From Methanomassiliicoccaceae archaeon UBA537 (GTDB lineage: Archaea; Thermoplasmatota; Thermoplasmata; Methanomassiliicoccales; Methanomethylophilaceae), in NCBI GenBank assembly GCA_002504495.1, contig DATC01000009.1, positions 2,493 to 10,455 on the forward strand: a stretch of 7,963 nucleotides of DNA. The letters are read 5' to 3'. The number at the start of each line of letters is the position of its first letter. Position 1 is the first letter of the stretch. This document shows positions 1 to 5,698 of the stretch, one piece after another. The notes under the pieces are model-generated. The model made no database searches, was not told the origin of the DNA, and worked only from the letters and a program-made list of their open reading frames with translations. Both the position numbers and the translations under genes were made by a program.

Positions 1-944
1 CCGATGATCTCGTTCCCGCTGGTGCCCGCCCAGTACGGGGCGGGCCTGAACCCGTCCTGGATGTAGTTGAGGAGGCTCCAGGGATTGTAGATCTCCGCAT
101 CTCCGAAACGGTATCCGTCGTACCATTCCTTCGCTTCCTCGAACCTCTCCGGATGACCGTATTCGGTGCACAGGTCGAGGACCTCCTCTGGAGTGAATCC
201 GAACCTCTCGTCCGACATGACGGAGAAGACGTTGTTCACCTTGAGATTGTTCACGCAGGATTGCATAGACTCTTTGGCGGCCTGCATCACACCTGTGATC
301 ACCGCAAACTGGAGATTCTTGTTCCCCTTGAGCGTGCTTGAGTACAGCCCTCCCATGAACTCTGTGATGCCGTCGTACGTGTCCTTTCCGAAGGCCCTGT
401 TTATCGGGCTGTCGTACTCGTCGATGAGCACGATGGGCTTGACACCATGGAATCTCTCCAGACGCTTGCAAAGGAAAGACAGGCTCCTCTGAAGAAGAAC
501 GGAGTCCAGATTTCTTTCCAAGATGCCTTGGAATATCGATCTCTCGTCCGGCTCCATATCTCCCTTGAGGAGGTATCTGAAATCATCGAACGTCTGAGCC
601 AAAGCGGATCTCATGCCTTTCAGAAACGTATCATGACTGCTTGCCATAACAGCCTTCATATCCAGCATTATCACGGGGAACGCGTTCCTGTAGGAATCGA
701 ACTCGTGATGATCGGAGATCTCGAGGCCGTCGAACCACGTATTGCCCGTGTAGTTCAGATTGAAGAAGGCATCCAGCATGGAGAGGTTGAGAGACTTCCC
801 GAACCTCCTCGGACGGGTGAAAAGGAAAACACCGCTACTATTGGTGTTGATGATGTCGGAGATGAGCATGGACTTGTCCACATAGCACATATCTTCTTCA
901 CGGATGCTCCTGAAGGACTGCCCGCCGACATCGATCTGCCTCAT
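1..944 (-). CDS. AAA-ATPase-like / PD-(D/E)XK nuclease family protein, N-terminal 314 residues (partial)
   Basis: The minus frame is open from an ATG at 944 to the left edge, giving 314 residues beginning MRQIDVGGQSFRSIREED. It matches the AAA-ATPase-like family (PF09820), usually about 520-580 residues with a C-terminal PD-(D/E)XK (DUF1703-type) domain, which here lies outside the window. Visible marks are the arginine-rich P-loop RPRRFGKS (residues 44-51), a Walker B-like VLIDEYDSP around 172-180 (D175, E176), ITGVMQAAKES, the YDGYRFG and NPWSLL blocks, and GTSGNEII near the cut end. The family is abundant in gut bacteria and archaea; its biological role is not settled, though an ATPase-nuclease or toxin-like function has been suggested. 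A GTG at 977 in the same frame is possible, but ATG 944 fits the family start and has a TATA-like box about 26 nt upstream. Base use (AGA, AAT, ATA, CAT codons) is less GC-rich than in pgk/gap, in keeping with an accessory gene. Confidence 0.88.
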   Translation of the reverse strand, partial: MRQIDVGGQSFRSIREEDMCYVDKSMLISDIINTNSSGVFLFTRPRRFGKSLNLSMLDAFFNLNYTGNTWFDGLEISDHHEFDSYRNAFPVIMLDMKAVMASSHDTFLKGMRSALAQTFDDFRYLLKGDMEPDERSIFQGILERNLDSVLLQRSLSFLCKRLERFHGVKPIVLIDEYDSPINRAFGKDTYDGITEFMGGLYSSTLKGNKNLQFAVITGVMQAAKESMQSCVNNLKVNNVFSVMSDERFGFTPEEVLDLCTEYGHPERFEEAKEWYDGYRFGDAEIYNPWSLLNYIQDGFRPAPYWAGTSGNEII

Positions 945-965
945 GTCAGACGGATGGTCCGCCGA

Positions 966-975
966 AGAAAATAAC
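966..975 (-). promoter_or_regulatory. TATA-like box of the AAA-ATPase-like gene
   Basis: On the minus strand the AT-rich run GTTATTTTCT is centred about 26 nt before the ATG at 944, the spacing expected for an archaeal box A feeding a leaderless transcript. No Shine-Dalgarno sequence precedes the ATG. The assignment rests on base composition and spacing only. Confidence 0.4.
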
Positions 976-1017
976 ACTTGCTACGAGCCGTCGGGCTGCA
1001 TACTGCGGTACGGGAAA

Positions 1018-1026
1018 CGCTTATCC
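1018..1026 (+). promoter_or_regulatory. TATA-like box of the methyltransferase gene
   Basis: The run GCTTATCCT is centred about 28 nt before the ATG at 1050 in the 105-nt gap between the divergent AAA-ATPase-like and methyltransferase genes. No Shine-Dalgarno motif lies before that ATG, which suggests a leaderless mRNA. A second AT-rich patch (GATAATCC, 1035-1042) is too close to the start to be box A of a leaderless message. Confidence 0.35.
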
Positions 1027-1049
1027 TCCGATTCGATAATCCATCATCC

Positions 1050-2060
1050 ATGAACACGAAGGAAGAGATCATCGATGCCATGAACGGGGAGAGGCGCGAG
1101 CTTCCTCCTCCTGCGCTGTTCACGCAGACCGGCACCGTCGAGCAGATGGATGCCTGCGGATGCCGCTGGCCCGAAGCGAACTTCGATGCCGATCGGATGG
1201 TCCGCCTTGCTCTGCAACCGTCCGATCTCTTCGGATTCGCCACCGTGCGCATCCCCTTCTCAATCGCCGTCGAGGCGCACGCCCTCGGATGCACTCTGGA
1301 CGAAGGCACGTGCTCTACGCAGCCTGCCGTATCCGGATCCCCGTACAGGACCGGAGGCGATATCGCCGAGGTCCCCCCGATGCCGTCTCCCGAAGAATTC
1401 CTGGAGGATTCTTGGATCTCATCGGTGCTGGAGGCGGCCGAAACCCTGTCGAGCAGAGAAGAGCTGTTCTCCACCGGCGCCATGATCGGCCCCCTCGGAG
1501 TCGTGAACTTCCTCGCCGGCTTCGAGGAGGTCATCATGGGCACCTTGTTGGAGCCGGAATTGGTGGAGAAGTGGCTGTCCGCCGTGACTCCCCTCCAAGA
1601 GGCCTACGCGTCCTGTCTGTCGGAGCTGTGCGACAACGTCATGATCATCGAAGAGGCTGACATCGAGATGTTCTCGCCCGACTTCTTCAAGGAGACGACC
1701 TCAGAGCACCTGAGGCCCGTAATACGTGCCGCCGGCTCGGGATCGTTCAGCACCCTCCACTGCTGCGGCGACACCATGGAGATAGCCGGAGACCTGTCCT
1801 CCCTCGGAGAGGACTGCCTGTCGCCCGAGGCATCCAGGAACATGAAGGGCTATGTCGACGCGGTCGGCGGAAGATGCAGGCTGATCGGCGCGATCGATCC
1901 TGTGAGAGTGCTCCTTCAGGGCTCCGAATCCGACATGCTCGCAAGCATTCGCGCCTCCGTTGATGCGGGATTCGATCTGATAGGTCCGGAATGCGGGGTG
2001 CCGCCGATGACCCCGAACAGGAAGCTGGAGATTCTGGCAGGATACAGGGACATGCTGCGA
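1050..2060 (+). CDS. Methylcobamide:coenzyme M methyltransferase (MtaA/MtbA type, UroD superfamily)
   Basis: The 336-residue protein matches the MtaA/MtbA family (about 335-340 residues), cytoplasmic enzymes that move the methyl group from a methylated corrinoid protein to coenzyme M in methylotrophic methanogenesis. Family signatures include TQTGTVEQMD near the N-terminus, CRWPEA, a TIM-barrel body, the zinc ligand pair in LHCCGDT (H237, C239) and the third ligand in GPECGVPPMTP (C315). ATG 1050 gives the usual MtaA N-terminus; the frame is open further upstream but without family similarity. The family normally ends about 15-20 residues after the CG.PP.TP block, which is exactly where this frame reads GYRDML followed by CGA at 2058-2060. 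There is no standard stop there: the frame stays open to a TGA at 2460-2462, and the extra 134 codons are the antisense of radB. I therefore end the gene at the CGA. Whether it serves methanol (MtaA) or methylamines (MtbA) cannot be told, and no corrinoid protein gene is adjacent. Confidence 0.82.
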
Positions 2061-2064
2061 TCGC
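2057..2064. other. Tail-to-tail gene junction: overlapping palindrome with CGA on both strands
   Basis: The octamer GCGATCGC is palindromic and sits exactly between the last family-conserved residues of the methyltransferase (plus strand, ...RDML) and of RadB (minus strand, ...GIEDV). Each gene reads CGA as its next codon (2058-2060 on plus, 2061-2063 on minus), so the two presumed stops abut with no base between them. Replacing C by T in each would give TGATCA, two abutting TGA stops. There is no intergenic space and no terminator-like structure between the genes. Confidence 0.7.
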
Positions 2065-2717
2065 ACGTCCTCTATGCCGGTCTGCGTGATGCGGTAGTAG
2101 ACCGATCTGCCTTCTGGAAGGCTGCGATGCTTGACGATGACGGCCTTGCGCCTGCCGTTCTCGAGCTTCTCCATCCGGATGATGGTCTTGGCATTGTGCT
2201 TGAGCGCATGTCCCCCCAGGAACTCGACTCCGCCGGAATTGAGATTGGAATACACCTGGGAGGTCACCACGACGGCGACATCGAACTTCCTCGCCATCTC
2301 CTGGAGCATCTCTATCTCCTTGATGAGATCGCTGCGGGCCTTCGGATCCTCGTATCTGAGACGGTAGAACATGGTCAGGGAGTCGATGATGACCATGGAG
2401 ACCGCCTTGTTCTCGGCGAGCTTCCCGACCTTCTCGACGCGATCCGTCTGCTCTTCCAGTGAATGCACCTGGAAGATCAAGAGATTCTTCACATCCTCCT
2501 CCCTGCCTTCGAAGACCTGTCCGAGCCTCTCGTAGGAGAGTCCCTCGGTGTCTATGTAGGCTACACGCGAGCCCTGCGATGTGACCGTGCGGGCCGCCTG
2601 CAGGCAGACGTTCGTCTTCCCGGCACCGGCCTCGCCGTAGAACAGGGTGACGCAGCCGGTCTCGATCCCGCCTCCCAGGAGACGGTCGATGTTCTTGCAG
2701 GAGATGGGTATCCGCAT
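2061..2717 (-). CDS. radB: DNA repair and recombination protein RadB
   Basis: The 218-residue protein is an archaeal RadB, a RecA/Rad51-family paralogue thought to assist RadA in homologous recombination; it lacks the N-terminal helix-hairpin-helix domain of RadA. It shows Walker A GEAGAGKT (28-35), the YIDTEGLSYERL stretch (54-65), Walker B VSMVIIDS (106-113), the VVVTSQVYSN segment, and the family ending YYRITQTGIEDV. The ATG at 2717 gives the typical RadB start (MRIPISCKNIDRLLGGG) and has a TATA-like box about 29 nt upstream. No standard stop follows GIEDV: the next codon is CGA (2063-2061), and the frame then stays open to a TGA at 1703-1701, adding 120 codons that are the antisense of the methyltransferase gene. 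Since RadB proteins normally have about 215-230 residues, the CGA marks the natural end. Confidence 0.87.
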
Positions 2718-2742
2718 CGCGGAAGGCTCATCGCAGAACTGG

Positions 2743-2750
2743 ATTAATAG
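2743..2750 (-). promoter_or_regulatory. TATA-like box of radB
   Basis: The minus strand reads CTATTAAT centred about 29 nt before the radB ATG at 2717, fitting an archaeal box A and a leaderless or nearly leaderless transcript. It lies in the 102-nt gap shared with the divergent bud32. Confidence 0.5.
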
Positions 2751-2787
2751 ATATCCTGAACCGCATCCGTCAGGTCGGGCGTCGCTC

Positions 2788-2798
2788 AAAATGTATAC
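2788..2798 (+). promoter_or_regulatory. TATA-like box of the bud32-rdgB operon
   Basis: The run AAATGTATAC is centred about 26 nt before the ATG at 2820 in the gap between the divergent radB and bud32. The spacing fits box A with transcription starting at or next to the start codon. No Shine-Dalgarno motif precedes the ATG. Confidence 0.5.
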
Positions 2799-2819
2799 GC
2801 GGAATCCAATCGGGAACGC

Positions 2820-3440
2820 ATGTCCGACGAACCGGAGGCCATGGGCGCGGAGGCGTGCATAATCGCCACCTCGTTCCTGGGAAGGGATGCGCTCGAGAAG
2901 ATCCGCCCCGAGAAGTCCTATCGCATACCGGAGCTCGATGCGCATATCAGGTCTATGCGCACGAGGAGCGAGGCGCGCATAATGCATGAATCCCGTGAGG
3001 CGGGAGTCCGGACGCCCTGCATCTACGACATCGACCTCGCGAGGTGCGCCATAACGATGGAGAGGGTCGGCGGATGCACCGTCAAGAGCTATCTGGACGC
3101 CCATCCGGAAGATGCCGAGGAGGTCTGCAGGGAGATCGGAAGGACAGTCGCGCGCCTGCATTCCGCCAGGATCTGCCACGGAGACCTCACGACGTCCAAC
3201 ATGATCCGCGAGGACGACGGCAGGATATGCCTGATAGACATGTCAATGGGAAGGACCCTGGCCGAGCTGGAGGACATCGGAGTGGACCTGAGGCTCCTCG
3301 AAAGGGGATTCGCATCGGCCCATGTCGATCTCGCGGATGCGTTCGATGCCCTGATGGAGGAGTACTACGCGCACGTGTCCGATCCGAAGGCCGTCGCCAA
3401 GAAGCTGGAGGACATCAGGAACAGAGGAAGATACACATGA
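2820..3440 (+). CDS. bud32: Bud32 (PRPK) atypical kinase of the KEOPS complex, free-standing
   Basis: The 206-residue protein matches archaeal Bud32, the small kinase/ATPase that partners Kae1 in the KEOPS complex making the t6A modification on tRNAs that read ANN codons. Family marks are GAEACII near the N-terminus, EKIRPEKSYRIPELD with the basic residues of the ATP pocket, RTRSEARIMHESREAG, the catalytic loop HGDLTTSN (H120-N127, with D122 and N127), and EDIGVDLRLLERGFASAH. The metal-binding DFG-type motif reads D140-M-S instead of the usual D-F-G; the aspartate is kept. In many euryarchaea Bud32 is fused to the C-terminus of Kae1, but this one has its own start and leaderless-type promoter. 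It ends in TGA, overlapping the start of rdgB by four bases (ATGA), so the two are translationally coupled. Confidence 0.9.
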   Translation: MSDEPEAMGAEACIIATSFLGRDALEKIRPEKSYRIPELDAHIRSMRTRSEARIMHESREAGVRTPCIYDIDLARCAITMERVGGCTVKSYLDAHPEDAEEVCREIGRTVARLHSARICHGDLTTSNMIREDDGRICLIDMSMGRTLAELEDIGVDLRLLERGFASAHVDLADAFDALMEEYYAHVSDPKAVAKKLEDIRNRGRYT

Positions 3441-3994
3441 GGATCAGCGTCATCACATCCAATCCGGGAAAGGTCAGGGAATACCAGAAGGAGCTGTCCG
3501 ACTACGGGATAGAGATGGTCCATCTCCGCCATCCCTACGACGAGGTTCAGACATCCAGGCTGGAGGAGGTCGTGGAGAAGGGCATGGACGCCCTTTACGC
3601 GGAAGGTCTCCGCGACTACATCATAGACGACTCCGGGATGTTCGTCGACGCCCTGAAGGGATTCCCGGGAGTATGGTCCGCTTATGCCCAGAAGACCATC
3701 GGGAACAGCGGGATCCTGAAGCTCATGGACGGAGTCGAGGACAGAGGCGCCGTGTTCAGATGCTGCATAGGATGCGACATCGGCGGAGAGAGGACCATCG
3801 TCACCGGGGAGTGCAGAGGAGTCATCGCCTGTGCGGAGAAGGGGACGGACGGGTTCGGCTACGATCCGATCTTCTCTCCTGACGGAGAGAGGACGTTCGC
3901 GGAGATGCCGCTGGACGAGAAGAACGCGATCTCCCATCGCGGAGACGCTGTGAGAAGGCTGATCGAGGCCCTGAAAGCCAAAGGCCTCATTTGA
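3437..3994 (+). CDS. rdgB: XTP/dITP diphosphatase (non-canonical purine NTP pyrophosphatase, RdgB/HAM1 family)
   Basis: The 185-residue protein is a full-length HAM1/RdgB family member, which hydrolyses dITP, XTP and ITP to the monophosphates and pyrophosphate and so keeps deaminated purines out of nucleic acids. It shows TSNPGKVREY (7-16), the signature DDSGMFVDALKGFPGVWSAY (64-83) with the metal and catalytic aspartates, GTDGFGYDPIF (136-146) for base recognition, and NAISHRGDA (163-171). The ATG lies in the ATGA overlap with bud32, so both are read from one mRNA. It stops with a normal TGA at 3992-3994. The frame is open for about 130 codons upstream inside bud32, but that part has no family similarity. 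A Cys-rich CCIGC stretch (109-113) is a small peculiarity. Confidence 0.95.
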   Translation: MRISVITSNPGKVREYQKELSDYGIEMVHLRHPYDEVQTSRLEEVVEKGMDALYAEGLRDYIIDDSGMFVDALKGFPGVWSAYAQKTIGNSGILKLMDGVEDRGAVFRCCIGCDIGGERTIVTGECRGVIACAEKGTDGFGYDPIFSPDGERTFAEMPLDEKNAISHRGDAVRRLIEALKAKGLI

Positions 3995-4002
3995 AGGATG
4001 CC

Positions 4003-4026
4003 GCCGGCCCCTTCCGGGGGACCGGC
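4003..4026. terminator. GC-rich hairpin between convergent rdgB and the membrane protein gene
   Basis: GCCGGCCCC (4003-4011) can pair with GGGG (4016-4019) and CCGGC (4022-4026), giving nine pairs with a TTCC loop and a two-base GA bulge. It fills most of the 40-nt gap between the two convergent stop codons. There is no T-tract on either strand, and archaeal termination normally relies on one, so a terminator role is only a suggestion. Confidence 0.3.
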
Positions 4027-4034
4027 CGGACATC

Positions 4035-4406
4035 TCAGATGACGAAAGGCTCGTTCGTGAGAAGGATGCAGATACCGAGGGCGAGCACGAGGAACAGCAG
4101 ATAGTTCCCGGCCATGGACTTGGATTCGACCATGTCCATCCTGAATCCGACGGCGGACAGCAGCTTCCCGAGGCTGGCGCAGATCGCGAACGACACGAGC
4201 GTAGCGACTATCCAGCCGTAATCGGCGATATGGTCCGTGAGGAAGGCGCCTATGACGCCGGCGACGAGGGCGAACGCCATCACGACGACGAAGATCTTCG
4301 TCATGTACAGGTCCTTGAGTATGAACTCCCTCTCGTTGAACTCGGTGGGAGTGAACTCGTACTCCTCCTCCGCCTCTTCGGTTATGCGCCTCTTCTTCTT
4401 GGCCAT
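4035..4406 (-). CDS. Small membrane protein with three predicted transmembrane helices
   Basis: The 123-residue protein begins MAKKKRRITEEAEEEYEF, a basic then strongly acidic cytoplasmic-type N-terminus, followed by three hydrophobic segments at about 38-57, 64-84 and 101-117, and ends LTNEPFVI. There is no cleavable signal peptide. I do not recognise the family with certainty; the size, charged N-terminus and three-helix layout recall archaeal EMC6-like proteins, which are proposed membrane insertion factors, but this is weak. In-frame alternatives start at ATG 4418 or GTG 4424. I chose ATG 4406 because a TATA-like box sits about 26 nt upstream and GGGGAT precedes it. The gene follows pgk on the same strand, is more probably transcribed from its own promoter, and ends with a normal TGA. 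Confidence 0.75.
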   Translation of the reverse strand: MAKKKRRITEEAEEEYEFTPTEFNEREFILKDLYMTKIFVVVMAFALVAGVIGAFLTDHIADYGWIVATLVSFAICASLGKLLSAVGFRMDMVESKSMAGNYLLFLVLALGICILLTNEPFVI

Positions 4407-4428
4407 CGGTATCCCCATTCCCACGACG

Positions 4429-4436
4429 TAATTAAC
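4429..4436 (-). promoter_or_regulatory. TATA-like box of the small membrane protein gene
   Basis: The minus strand reads GTTAATTA about 26 nt before ATG 4406. It overlaps the TAA at 4434-4432 that would end pgk in the standard code. If pgk ends at the CGA at 4455-4453 instead, this box lies in a true intergenic stretch. Confidence 0.4.
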
Positions 4437-4452
4437 CTTTGTTTCGGAGACT

Positions 4453-4455
4453 TCG
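4453..4455 (-). other. CGA at the natural C-terminus of PGK (candidate stop codon)
   Basis: The first in-frame CGA in pgk follows ...HSMESRKE, just past the last conserved PGK segment. A second CGA comes three codons later and a TAA seven codons later. The codons after the first CGA (AGT, CTC, CGA, AAC, AAA, GGT) are mostly unlike the rest of the gene, as expected for untranslated sequence. This case alone is weak because the TAA is so close. Confidence 0.5.
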
Positions 4456-5685
4456 CTCCTTCCTGCTCTCCATGGAGTGCTTCAGGGCCTCCACGACCGG
4501 CAGGGGCTTCCCCAGCAGGAACGTCTCCAGGGCTCCGCCGCCCGTGCTGACGTAGGAGAACCTGTCCGCGAGGTCGAACCTCTCGGCGGCCCCTCCGGTG
4601 TGGCCTCCCCCTATGACGGACTGGCCGCCGCTGTCCACCATGGCGGACATTATGATGCGGGTGCCGACCTCGAAGCCGTCCTTCTCGATCATGCCGGCGG
4701 GACCGGACATGAAGCTGGTCCTGGAGGACAGGACGACCTTCCTGAACTTCTCGGCGGACGCGTCCCCTATGTCGAGCGCGGGCTCGGCGGTGGGGAGGTC
4801 GCCTATGTTGACGGATACCCTCCTTCCGTCCCTCTCGACGGCGACGTCCACGGGCAGAAGGACCCTCTGGCCGTACTTCGCCATGATGTCCTTGGCCGCC
4901 TGGAGGTTCTCGGGCGTGAGCTCGTCCTGGAGGACGGCCCTGCTGGCGTCCCCGATGTCGACGTCGCGCGCGAGGAGATACGCGTTGCCCACGAGGCCCA
5001 CGAGGATCACCGTGTCGGCCATCCCGCTTCCGAGGACCCTGTCGATCATCTCGGAGACGTCCCCGAACTTCGCTCCTCCGAGGATGAAGACGGAGGGCCT
5101 GCGGGGATGCCCGAAGATGGCCTCCAGAGCGTGGAGCTCCTTCGCCATGAGCCTTCCGGAGGCGGATGGGAGCCTAGCCTCGAATCCCACGAGGGAGCAC
5201 TGGGAGCGGTGGGCGGCGCCGAACGCGTCGCACACGTAGTAGTCGGCGAGCGGAGCCAGAGCCTTGACGATCTCTCCGTCCGCGTGGAACTCCATATCGC
5301 CCTTGGCGGTCTCGCTGTCCAGGGACCTGACGTTCCCCAGGAGGAGGACGCTTCCGGACTCGAGTCCGGCCACGGCGCTCTTCGCCTCCTCTCCGATCAC
5401 ATCGTCCACGTACCTGACGGGCATCCCGAGATGCTTGGACAGGAGCTCGGCATGCTGGTCCAGGGGGATGAAGTCCCACTTGCCCTTCCTGCTCTGATGG
5501 GCCAGCATGACGACCTTCGCATGCTTCCCGACGAGCTCGCGGACGGTGGGTATTATCCTCCTGATCCTGGAGTCGTTGACGATCCTGAGCGTCTCCTTGT
5601 CGAGGGGACAGTTGATGTCCACCCTCAGGATGACCGTCCTGTCCCTGAAGTCGAAGTCCTCGAGGGCGTTGAACTGCTTCTCCAC
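4453..5685 (-). CDS. pgk: Phosphoglycerate kinase, archaeal type
   Basis: The protein of 410 residues (417 if read to TAA 4434-4432) is an archaeal phosphoglycerate kinase, interconverting 1,3-bisphosphoglycerate plus ADP and 3-phosphoglycerate plus ATP in the cytoplasm. In a methanogen it serves mainly gluconeogenesis. It shows the substrate-binding LRVDINCP (20-27; R21, D23, N25), AHQSRKG around 62-68, LLLGNVRS, VCDAFGAAHRSQCSLVGF, the LGGAKFGD motif, and the nucleotide-binding IGGGHTGG and STGGGALETFLLGKPLP near the C-terminus. I chose GTG 5685 because it gives the family N-terminus, is preceded by GAGGCGG with five bases of spacing, and does not overlap gap; an ATG at 5724 in the same frame would overlap gap. 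It lies 10 nt downstream of gap's CGA, a clear operon arrangement. The first in-frame CGA is at 4455-4453, and I end the gene there on the CGA-stop reading. Confidence 0.93.
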
Positions 5686-5690
5686 TTGAA

Positions 5691-5697
5691 CCGCCTC
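5691..5697 (-). promoter_or_regulatory. Shine-Dalgarno sequence of pgk, overlapping the end of gap
   Basis: GAGGCGG on the minus strand stands five bases before the GTG at 5685. It decides that GTG as the pgk start. It overlaps the last two bases of the CGA codon that closes gap, the compact arrangement usual for adjacent operon genes. Confidence 0.6.
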
Positions 5698-5698
5698 G
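5696..5698 (-). other. CGA at the natural C-terminus of GAPDH (candidate stop codon)
   Basis: Archaeal GAPDH ends soon after the IRSM...ESRAMTDAAMGIG region; here GIGRL is followed by CGA as codon 340. No standard stop occurs in this frame until a TGA at 5176-5174, so in the standard code the protein would carry 174 extra residues made from pgk read in the wrong frame, rich in Arg and Gly. TGA differs from this codon by one base. Confidence 0.7.

Noticed and set aside
978..1049. Start of the methyltransferase at 978
   Set aside because: The additional 24 residues do not match the MtaA N-terminus and would cover the promoter. ATG 1050 fits both the family and the TATA-like box spacing.
2041..2100. 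A frameshift at the methyltransferase/radB junction that hides ordinary stops
   Set aside because: The nearest stops in the other plus frames (2087-2089, 2095-2097) lie inside conserved RadB coding sequence, and both proteins align in frame up to the palindrome, so a single indel cannot restore both ends neatly.
1701..2462. Long C-terminal extensions of the methyltransferase and RadB, as real domains
   Set aside because: Each extension is the exact antisense of the other gene's conserved coding sequence, shows no recognisable domain, and starts right after the family's normal end. Both are better explained by termination at CGA or by a sequence artefact.
2718..3179. N-terminal extension of RadB in the same minus frame
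   Set aside because: The frame is open upstream of ATG 2717 but crosses the promoter region and runs antisense to bud32. RadB homology begins at MRIPISC.
5174..5698. GAPDH C-terminal extension of 174 residues, or a GAPDH-PGK fusion by programmed frameshift
   Set aside because: The extension is pgk in another frame and is a low-complexity Arg/Gly/Gln-rich sequence. PGK has its own GTG start with a good ribosome binding site, and no slippery sequence is visible at the junction.
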